Assembly: GCA_012064415.1 (NCBI GenBank)
Contig: SSNU01000075.1
Span: forward strand, 268,239 to 332,238
Source: Gyrodactylus bullatarudis
Lineage: Eukaryota; Platyhelminthes; Monogenea; Gyrodactylidea; Gyrodactylidae
Direction of reading: 5' to 3'
Length of the DNA: 64,000 bases
The position numbers and the translations under genes are program-made. The notes below the pieces were generated by a model that was not told the origin of the DNA, searched no databases, and saw only the letters and a program-made list of their open reading frames with translations. Of the stretch, positions 56,801 to 64,000 are shown piece by piece (positions within the stretch are counted from its first letter, which is position 1; each line of letters begins with the position of its first letter).

Positions 56801-59800
56801 TTATCTAGTTAACATAACAATAGCACAGGAAGATATCTAAAATATCGCCAGAGTACCATTGAATCCTTTAAGAGTTCTTATATTCGAATAGTAAAGTACT
56901 TTTGCGAATTGTTCCGAAACAAAAGATTCAATTCTAATAAAATAAACTCAAACATCTCTTTTTTCTACAGGGTCAAATATCGGTGCTTGACACGGCAGCT
57001 AGCAAAAATGATTTAGGTCATCCAATTTGTTGTAATCTCCGAGATGGCTGTTGGCTCATTGACTATACAACAAGTCGAATTGACGAAAGACTCAAAGAAT
57101 CCCTTGGAATAACAGAAATGGGAAATCTCATCGAGCTATGCGGATTCTTGAGAGATATCTTTGGAAATTTCAACAAGCTACCTTCATACTTGAGACCTTC
57201 AGAATATTACCGAGTTCTTAAACTGGTCCAGGAACTCATCTTTGAAAGTGTGAGTTTTTTTCATTCTTAAAACAAAAATACGAACTTTCGAAATGAAAGA
57301 TTTTAATAAAATGTAAAAAATCTTCTGATTAATTTTTTCAATGACTCTTGTTGTTTCAGCCAATGAGAATCTGCATTAAATTTTTGAACCTAGACTGTAT
57401 TTTTAAAAATATCTAAGCTTATATATAGCAGAACTAATTAAATACCAGAGACGTGATCAGCGTAAAATTCTATATATGGCTTTGAATATTTTTCAAAATC
57501 ATCGATATTATTTAAACAAAATTTACAACTTCCATTCATGTAATGAAATCAAAGATATTCTGAAAAAAATAAAAGGTTCTTTCTGAAAATAGTCCAGAGA
57601 AAATTCCTAAGGAAATAGAGAATTTGTAGTTGTCTTTGAGGGAAAATGGGTATCCCAATAAATTTGTGGACAAATTTATCAACTTACCAGTCGATAGAAA
57701 TGTCGTTGAAAACATAGATGAAGTTGAGAAGACCACAATTTTCATGAAACTTAATTTCAAAGGAGATGGTTTTAGTAGTGAATCATTACTAATGATTTAA
57801 GGAGAAAGTTGACAAGTCTCATCGATCAACATTATAACAACATAAAATTGAAAATTGTATTTAAAACTCAGAGATTGTTCAATTTGATTCAGAAAGATTT
57901 ACTGAGACCTGAAGAGAAAACTCTATTGATTTATAAATTTCAATGTGACTGCGGATCTTCTTATATATAGGACGCACAATCAGAAAGTTGTCAACTAGAG
58001 GGAACGATAACCTTAAGAAAGATACAGCGATAACTAGGCATCTTAGACCGGAAGGGCATGAGGCTTCAATTTCAAATTTTTCAATTTTATACAATAACCC
58101 GAGTGATTACAGTACAGAAGTTTGGGTGAAGGAGAAATTCTTCATAAATCTATATAAACCAGACTTATGTGTTCAAAAGAATTATTCTTATAACCTTCAA
58201 CTACCTTGGCCTATGTGAGCTTTTTCACTTTTCTCTCCACACTTTGCTACTTATTGGAGAGTTTTGATGTTTTTTACCTCATTATATTCTGATTTTCTTT
58301 GACGTTCACTATTTCTTTCATAATTTGTAAATTATTATTTTCATTCATCTTTAAACTTTTATCATTATCAAAGAGACACTACTGATGAACCTTTGAGAAA
58401 TGTACATTTGGTGTTTATATATCCTTTTTCTACTTTTCCAATTATGATTTTATGTGGATTTTCGGACGTATTTGAGAATTTACGTGAATATCTCTATCGT
58501 AAAAATAGTTTCCTTCTAGTCAAAATATACAGTACTAAATAAATAAAGAACTTTAATGTATATTCTTGAAATCCTAATCGACTTTTCATTTTTCCAGGCC
58601 CTATCAAAAATGCCCACCTGGATAAGTGAGGGTTGTGAGCTGATCAAAAGATATGCCATTAGCACAATTCCATTCTATGGTTACATACATAATTGCAAAT
58701 ATCCAATAGACGAGTCAAAGTATTCCCTTGCTGCTGGCCTACCACATTTCGCTGAAGGCCTATGGCGAAGTTGGGGCCGTGACACTTTTATAGCACTGAG
58801 AGGAATCTTGATTCTACCAGGCCGATGGAAGGCAGCCCTGGATTTAATCCTTCGATTTGGTGCAGTTATCAAACATGGCCTCGTTCCCAACCTTATAGGA
58901 GACGGCGGAAATGTGAAGCCGAGGTACAACTGTCGAGATTCAACCTTTTTTTGGTTAAAAGCAATCTGTGATTTCGATGGGCATTTTCCGAATGTGAAAA
59001 TCTTTGAGAAGACCTTAGTTCATCAGGTAAGCTCTCATTATACATTTCTTGGTTAAAAACGATCTAGAAGTCTATAAAGAAAATTTAGGAGCCGATAAGT
59101 TGCCCCTGAGTTGCTGCCCTGGAGTTAAGAACAGAGCTCGGTTCTCTTCAGATCAAACACCGACTACAGATTTATATTCATACATGCATCTATTCGGCTA
59201 ATAGGAAAATTTATAATTAAAATTTGAGTAAACTTTGATGACTGACAATCCAAATACACATGGTTCTTAATTTTTATTTCACTCTTACCGAATGCGTATT
59301 GAAAGAAAATATATCTTTTCTTACTGAATCGAAAGTTTAAATTTTAGCGTGAGATTTTTCCAAACATGTCAATGAGGACTAAGACTATATAATTCGATTA
59401 TAAAAGCACATATGTCAATCATTCTATACTATTAATGTTATAAATATTGATTTAGAATGAAACAAAAACAGTGTTGGAATTAATGAGACAGGTCTTGCAG
59501 AATCATTTGCACGGTATTGAATTTCGTGAGGAGAATGCTGGACCGATGATTGATGAGCACATGAGACAGGAAGGTTTCAATGCAAGTTCAAGTCTTTAAT
59601 GAAATACTAAAAATTAGATACAGTCATGGTCAGAAATGCTGATTGAATGTTGAGCCAAATAAATGCCATCAAATCTTTTATATTTGGCTACTTTTTTACC
59701 ATGACCTTTACTCTATCTCATTCAGAAGAAAGATTTATTAGAATATTTCCTTATTCTAGATCAAAGCTGGCGTTGAAGAGAATACAGGCTTCATCTACGG

Positions 59801-60763
59801 TGGTAATCGATTCAACTGTGGAACATGGATGGACAAGATGGGTTCCTCTGATAAAGCACATAACCGTGGATTCCCCGCCACCCCACGAGATGGGTCAGCA
59901 GTTGAACTAGTTGGTCTCTGTTACTCGGTTTGCAAATATCTTGTTGAAAAGGGTAACTTTCACTTTGTAAGGAAAAGTTTGAAAAAGATTTTATCTATAA
60001 ATTTTCAGAGGTAAACATGGAACTAGAGTTCCTGGCTGACAAAAGTTTCACCCTCTCAAAATGGATGAACCTGATAAAGGACAACTTTGAGAAGGATTTC
60101 TGGATCTCGGAAAAGGGTTTCTATCGTGACACAGTTCGTTCCCATTCAGATTATCAAGATGGACAATTTAGACCTAACCTCTTTGTAACCATGGTTGTTG
60201 TGAGTTATTCTTCTCTCCTTCCTGATAGAATAGATCTGTACTGACTAATTCTTTTGATTTAGGCCTCCGACTTGTTCAGTATTGATAATGCAAGACTTTG
60301 TCTTGAGAATGCCAAGGAACAGCTTATCGGCCATGTCGGAATGAAGACACTAAGCTGGAAAGATCAAAACTTTCGAGGGTTTTATCACAATGACGATGAC
60401 TCGGATGATTTTAATGTCGCTAAAGGATTTAATTATCATAATGTGAGCTTAATTTTTGCTTATATAATCTCATAGGGTCCTGAATGGCTCTGGTTAACCG
60501 GTTACTACTTGAGGGCAAAGATTTTGTTTGCAAAGAAAATCTTTAGCCTCAATAAAGATGAGTCTTGGTATCAGGCAGAGATTTCAGATTGTCGCATACT
60601 CATTGGTCGTCTGGATGAGTGTTTAGTTAATTCACCTTGGAAGTCACTTCCAGAATTGACGAATAAAGACGGTCAGTATTGTGATCATAGTTGTCCAGCT
60701 CAAGCATGGTCAGTTGGATGTATTTTAGAGGCTATTCATGACATTAATGAAATACTCGTTTGA
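47855..60763 (+). CDS. AGL: Glycogen debranching enzyme
   Basis: Fifteen exons: 47855-47945, 47971-48855, 49136-49544, 50223-50426, 51307-51560, 52501-53168, 55094-55312, 55372-55533, 56971-57249, 58598-59026, 59456-59581, 59760-59952, 60009-60199, 60263-60442 and 60476-60763. They encode 1525 residues (human AGL 1532), all phases matching. The N-terminal 4-alpha-glucanotransferase half shows [30 protein letters not shown] and [11 protein letters not shown], whose Asp is the expected nucleophile, and [12 protein letters not shown]. The C-terminal amylo-1,6-glucosidase half shows [45 protein letters not shown] and KGFNYHNGPEWLW. The enzyme moves maltotriosyl stubs and removes the alpha-1,6 branch glucose in cytosolic glycogen breakdown. 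Intron 1 is 25 bases and the last is 33. Intron 11 is GC-AG (GCAAGT). Intron 6 holds a gene on the opposite strand. Confidence 0.96.
49575..49636. repeat. 62-bp inverted-repeat element with TTAA ends
   Basis: TTAACCCCTTCGA at 49575-49587 and its exact complement TCGAAGGGGTTAA at 49624-49636. The ends resemble the piggyBac-like MITE at 30992 (TTAACCCTTTCG). In AGL intron 3. Confidence 0.6.
51835..52400. repeat. Fold-back repeat R2, copy c
   Basis: Shares TTTCAAATCAATAAAAATTT and the 'CAAGAATCCGAAGATTTTTA...GAAACCTA' arm with copies a and b. Lies in AGL intron 5. The inverted arms are more decayed here. Confidence 0.65.
53574..54545 (-). CDS. Inactive serine-protease homologue (trypsin fold), nested in AGL intron 6
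   Basis: Open frame on the strand opposite AGL, first ATG at 54545; the frame is open further to about 54602. An internal Met begins [20 protein letters not shown], which looks like a signal peptide and may be the true start (about 54330). The chymotrypsin-fold landmarks are altered. The His57 box TAAHC is TAARC (His to Arg). The Asp102 box is ADIGFARL (Asp kept). The Ser195 box GDSGxP is replaced by NALGSPIYD. Two of the three catalytic residues are therefore missing. It is predicted secreted but non-catalytic, like other serine-protease homologues. The ~70 residues upstream of the internal Met are unrelated to the fold and may be a leader or a separate exon. Confidence 0.65.
   Translation of the reverse strand: MSDDTGVKLSQLTNFLSNFEKGYEVENLVLIVCKRFIEDELNKIFENLINNSQPLCILKVYINRLLKAILTKMKIFSLNLLIQVVMLRLLNGVEYVTYSQSISDFAFIGVMFTGDFWCTGSLVKPILLVTAARCVCTSPTISSVFFMLDYANSEKDKFEFYLDRIYADPGYGYFCEIIENEPDSSDAISGADIGFARLSEIPLKINQVRMVNIDTTEKSTFYETKMLILGFDNENEFFTTISGRMIKCPDRIPYNPICVRLEDNEDYNALGSPIYDVGRDLILGTFSGLVYLDENTLKEPFSLFTNFNSRREYIDYILNVYPL
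55671..56200. repeat. Inverted repeat in AGL intron 8
   Basis: The arms 55671-55722 and about 56150-56200 are imperfect reverse complements (AAGATGATGTCAGTTATTTC with GAAATAACTGGCATCATCTT; AAGGCCTTTATT with AATAAAGGCCTT). An inner match (CATTAGAGATGTAA with TTACATCTCTAATG near 56055) suggests a rearranged fold-back element. Confidence 0.7.
57550..58217 (+). pseudogene. Penelope-like / GIY-YIG retroelement remnant
   Basis: In AGL intron 9. The plus strand reads [15 protein letters not shown], a frame change, then [33 protein letters not shown] and [10 protein letters not shown] (stop) [11 protein letters not shown], with [31 protein letters not shown] and a terminal PWPM stop. The Cys pair followed by YIG and downstream His/Glu positions fit the GIY-YIG endonuclease that follows RT in Penelope-like elements. 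At least one frameshift and one in-frame stop make it inactive. Most of the RT is missing. Confidence 0.75.
58374..58416 (+). ncRNA. Degenerate hammerhead ribozyme-like sequence
   Basis: The 8-bp stem I AGACACTA/TGGTGTTT (58374-58381 with 58409-58416, two G-T pairs) encloses CTGATGA (58382-58388). An unpaired 8-base stem II region follows, then GAAA (58397-58400) and a 3-bp stem III (ATG/CAT with loop TA), with T17 at 58408. It lies 157 bp after the GIY-YIG remnant. Penelope-like elements are known to carry hammerheads with very short stem III in their terminal repeats. The missing stem II suggests decay. Confidence 0.45.
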
Positions 60764-60912
60764 ATAAAGAAAGAACATTTTAGATTTTAGAGATAAATTA
60801 GAAAAAAACACCTATTTTTATCGTTCATTTAACTTGTAAACAATCATCTTTATGATTAAATAATCATTGAAAAAAATGGTTACTACTTTTCATTGAGAAC
60901 AAATTCACTACA

Positions 60913-62747
60913 ATGACTAAGCATATTTACATTTTGTTTTTACTCTGTGTTATCCATGGTGAATTTGAAGATCACCATTTATTTCGAACAATCGATAGAA
61001 AGTCCAAGAATATTTGGGAATACTCCCATCTATTATTGATGAATAAGATTATTGTTTTACCATGCGGTCACATCTTAAACATTTCAGTAGAGGATACTGG
61101 ATTAAATTTCACCTGGAAGGTTGCCAATGAATTGGCTTCATTGAATTCCCGCTTTATGAGTTTGGAGCCAATCGGAAATGGTTTCATGACCATAATTTTG
61201 TATGCTATTCCGAAAGAATTCAATATCAAATGCTATCACAAGGAATTCATCTTTTATCATCATATCACATTCGAAGACTCGCCACATCGTCAAATTCACG
61301 TTGAAATAGATGTATTCAAAAACTTTTCCCTAACGTTTCGGAATGAAATAAAATATATGAAGAGAGGCTTTGAGAGTATCTGTGAGGTCAAGTTTGTCGT
61401 TAACAGATTCAAGCCAATGCCCTATTCTATTGATTTAAATATCATGCTTATAGATAGGAAATTTTGGAGCAATTATTGCCAACAAAGACCTGATTCCTGT
61501 TCCCATGTGAGCATGGATCATTTCTACTGCTTCTTCAATGAAAAAGAAATGACTTTTACAATGAAATATTTTGTTACAATTTACCCAGTCTATAAACTGA
61601 AGCTCCGTGATGTTCTTGATGTAAGTCGGATCTGACATGATTTCTCAAGTAAAGTAGGAACTTTAATTCTGCGAAAGAAATTTTTTATGAAGATTCTTCC
61701 TTAAACAAGGCTCCGGTGCATTGTTCTTAAGATTTTAACCCTTTTGATGCTATAACTAAACAAAGTTTCAAGTTCTCAAAAAAGAACATTTACTAGGACC
61801 TAATTTCATTTAGGGTCTGATTTCTATTAAAATTCCCTTCTACTGGTGAGTAGTTTCAACTGAAATTTCGCCAATGTAAAGATGTATGTTTATCCTCTTC
61901 ATACGTGGAGAGCCAATCAGATTTTAAAGGTAGTATTCAATACTTCTTTATGTACTGTAGACTCTGATATTTTATTCAGGAAAATTTTTTAAAAATCAAT
62001 AATTTAGATGATGAATAAATTGAAATCCTTAAAATTTGAATGGTCCGATGATAAATTAATAAGTCTTCATATGAAAACTAATCTCATACAAATGTGCATG
62101 GGAATTGGGGCCTTGTTGAACAATGACAAATGCAGTATGTCACTCTTGATAATACTTGAGCTCTCTGTTCATCTGGAAGTTATAATCCTTTTAGAATATT
62201 TCCATCAATATCCTCATTGCAATTGAACTTTCAAGAGCTCCCAAATTATTGCAAGCCATGCCTGCCCTACTCTTATGCAGATGAGATGGGTTCCTATGAG
62301 TGTAAGAAGTGTCCGTCAAATTTAAAGGATAAACTGATAATTCCACTTGGGAATAGTGAATATTATACTCAGGACTGTAGTGATTTGCCTACAGATGAAA
62401 ACCGATTCATTTTTATATTATCCTCCTTGTTTGGGAAGAAATTTGGTAGGAATTTCAGATCCCTTCCAATGGAGTTTAGATGTGCTCTGACATTTTGTAT
62501 TTTGTTTCTACCCACAAGTAAGTAATTATTTACAAAATTTTTAGTTGTACTACTATTGGGCATATACATATTGTATTTCAATTATGATCTTCATGAGACT
62601 TTTGTAAAGAACAGTATTATCGAAAAGGATTATCAGATACAACTTCAAGAAATTGTTGCCGGCTTTCTTTTGACTGAGAAGTACACTAAAGAAACTTTTG
62701 ATGATCTGGTGAAGAAAGGCGTTCTCGAAGAACATATAAATATTTAA
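60913..62747 (+). CDS. Orphan single-pass type I membrane protein with Cys-rich juxtamembrane domain
   Basis: Four exons, 60913-61620, 62008-62134, 62236-62517 and 62545-62747, encode 439 residues; the last intron is only 27 bases. The N-terminus MTKHIYILFLLCVIHG is a signal peptide. A ~270-residue extracellular region with scattered Cys (CQQRPDSCSHVSMDHFYC) follows. Then comes a small Cys-rich module (YCKPCLPYSYADEMGSYEC plus KKCP) like the TNFR/EGF-type 'CKPC..YADE.GS..C..CP' units. A membrane helix (CILFLPTIVLLLGIYILYF) and a ~55-residue tail rich in Lys/Glu complete it. The Cys module resembles those before the membrane in ELAPOR-like receptors, but the rest is not recognised and no function is assigned. 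It lies 149 bp after the AGL stop on the same strand. Confidence 0.72.
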
Positions 62748-62994
62748 TTAGATAAAAAAATACTTTAAATATAAGGATAACAATAATTTCAATGTTTTAT
62801 TTTGCTATTCTTAATACTCTTTAATAGAATCTCTTTTCTGAAAAAAGATTTCTCAGAAATTTAAATTTGAAAGAGAGCTAAACATTTTATGAGAAAAGAT
62901 TTTCAATGACATCTTGTTGTTTGTATGAATTAAGTAAGTTTGATCAAGGGAAATCGATAATTTCAAAGTATAAATGCACTAGAACTTACGTGTA
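62748..62994. other. Spacer upstream of the glutathione peroxidase gene
   Basis: 247 bp of AT-rich DNA between the membrane-protein stop and the upstream candidate GPx start. No element recognised. Confidence 0.4.
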
Positions 62995-63598
62995 ATGATT
63001 AAACAGCTAACTTCAACTCTTTTGACTTTTAGTATCGTATCTTATAGCTGCGTCTCAAATAGTATCATGCCTGCCACATCTATTTTTAAAATCCCAGTCA
63101 ATGACATTGATGGAAATCCAGTGAATCTAACCGAGAAACTCTCGTAAGACTAAATTGATTTATGAATCTTTCAGTGGTAAAGTCACTCTCATTGTCAACG
63201 TAGCCTCTGAATGAGGTTTGACTCAAACAAATTATAAAGAACTCAATCAACTCTATGAAAAACATAACGAAAAAGGCTTTGAGATCCTTGCCTTTCCCTG
63301 TAACCAATTCGGTAAACAAGAGCCTGGTGATAACGCATTCATTAAGAAAAGAATTATGGAAAGTTTCAACCCAAAGTTTATGATAATGGAAAAGGTCGAT
63401 GTTAATGGTGATAAAGCCCATCCAGTCTGGAAAACTATCAAAGAATCTGTGCCGAATCTACTTGGACAGAGCATTAAATGGAACTTTTCTAAATTCTTAC
63501 TCGACAAGAATGGGATTGCCAAGTATCGTTATTCTCCTCAATCCAGTCCCATGAATCTAGAAGATGATATTCTCTTGATGTTAGAGGAAAAAAAATAA
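62995..63598 (+). CDS. Selenocysteine-containing glutathione peroxidase (GPx4/PHGPx type)
   Basis: Exon 1 ends at 63143, a 31-base intron follows (63144-63174), and exon 2 is 63175-63598. An in-frame TGA at 63212-63214 occupies the catalytic position: NVASE-TGA-GLTQTNY, where the family has NVAS-x-Sec/Cys-G. The frame continues for 128 sense codons beyond it. Other active-site motifs are FPCNQFGKQEPG (Gln) and IKWNFSKFL (Trp, Asn). From the ATG at 63067 the product has 166 residues, a normal cytosolic GPx4 length. An in-frame ATG at 62995 would add 24 residues (MIKQLTSTLLTFSIVSYS...), a hydrophobic leader. The monomer-type length without the oligomerisation loop favours phospholipid-hydroperoxide activity. 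A SECIS element lies in the 3' UTR. Confidence 0.93.
63212..63214 (+). other. TGA codon read as selenocysteine
   Basis: Single in-frame TGA at the GPx catalytic site, with strong homology on both sides and a SECIS candidate 440 bases downstream. Confidence 0.9.
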
Positions 63599-63642
63599 TT
63601 TTTTAAGAAATAGGTGTTTAGGACTTGATGTTTTGCAATCTA

Positions 63643-63720
63643 TCAAATCTTTACCAATGACTTGATTTGCCCAAATCCCCTGGAAGGCAAATTGATGATA
63701 AAAAACTGCCCTGAATTTGG
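63643..63720 (+). promoter_or_regulatory. SECIS element (selenocysteine insertion) in GPx 3' UTR
   Basis: Non-Watson-Crick quartet ATGA (63657-63660) opposite TGAT (63696-63699). Between them a helix pairs TTGATTTGCC with GGCAAATTGA and closes an apical loop that starts with the conserved AAA (63673-63675), 12 bases after the quartet. A lower helix can form between CAAAT (63644-63648) and ATTTG (63715-63719). This matches the eukaryotic SECIS consensus in spacing and key bases. Confidence 0.85.
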
Positions 63721-64000
63721 ATAGTCGGCGAGATTTTCTATTTAGAGTTTGATTGAGTCTCGTATTTATCCATTTCATCTGTTTATAGAGATTTATATGT
63801 TCCCAATATCTGTTCTAATCACTGTTTAATTTTGCATTTTAATTGAACTATCACTGATTCACAGTTAGATTCAGTTATTCACCAAATTAATTATTATTAT
63901 TAGTTGTAATCAATTGCATTTTTGAAAAAAGAATAAATAACATTGTTCAAAATCCAAACTAACATTTACATTATTTTTGGAATCAATAGTAGCTGTCATT
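63721..64000. other. 3' flank of GPx gene to window edge
   Basis: AT-rich 3' UTR and flank. An AATAAA (63930s, GAATAAATAAC) could serve as polyadenylation signal. No further gene is visible. Confidence 0.4.

Noticed and set aside
63218..63598. Truncated GPx starting after the TGA
   Set aside because: It would lack the active-site residue and first strands; conservation clearly continues upstream through the TGA and across the 31-base intron.

Overview
This is about 64 kb of AT-rich nuclear DNA from an invertebrate animal. The genes have many spliceosomal introns. The animal set includes a junctophilin with its membrane anchor, a glycogen debranching enzyme, a JNK-type dual-specificity phosphatase and a selenocysteine glutathione peroxidase. 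Many introns are only 24-39 bases long, which is unusually small for an animal and recalls flatworms and the reduced 'mesozoan' lineages. I cannot fix the phylum from the sequence. Gene models were built by hand from GT-AG (twice GC-AG) junctions, and in each complete model the coding length is an exact multiple of three.

Layout. 1-1.2 kb: end of an uncharacterised, probably mobile-element-related ORF (-). 3.5-15.7 kb: a compact housekeeping cluster of ENY2 (-), a SMARCAD1-type chromatin remodeller (-), a DUSP8/16-like phosphatase (+), NUBP2 (+), CHID1 (-) and a SMYD-like MYND/SET protein (+). Two gene pairs (SMARCAD1/DUSP and CHID1/SMYD) diverge from spacers of 132 and 144 bp. 17.3-21.8 kb: a MULE transposon with 250-bp terminal inverted repeats and a 9-bp target duplication, broken by a LINE, next to a 1.7-kb palindrome that copied one MULE end. 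22.2-25.0 kb: a 949-residue Ser/Gly/Glu-rich protein ending in Cys-Cys. 25-30 kb: fold-back repeats, an unknown small gene and its pseudogene paralogue, and a deleted LINE whose 5' end carries a hammerhead-ribozyme-like sequence. 30.2-40.3 kb: junctophilin (-, seven exons) with transposon debris in its introns. 40.8-47.3 kb: two nested Ty3/Gypsy elements. 47.9-60.8 kb: glycogen debranching enzyme (+, 15 exons) with an inactive serine-protease homologue inside one intron (-) and a Penelope-like GIY-YIG remnant plus a second hammerhead-like sequence inside another. 60.9-63.7 kb: an orphan single-pass membrane protein and a GPx4-type selenoprotein with an in-frame TGA and a matching SECIS element downstream.

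The host genes look functionally unrelated: chromatin and transcription (ENY2, SMARCAD1, SMYD), MAP-kinase signalling (DUSP), iron-sulphur assembly (NUBP2), glycogen breakdown (AGL), membrane junctions (JPH) and peroxide defence (GPx). The strongest unusual signals are the selenoprotein/SECIS pair, the ultra-short introns, the ribozyme-like ends of the retroelements, and the Ser-Gly protein.
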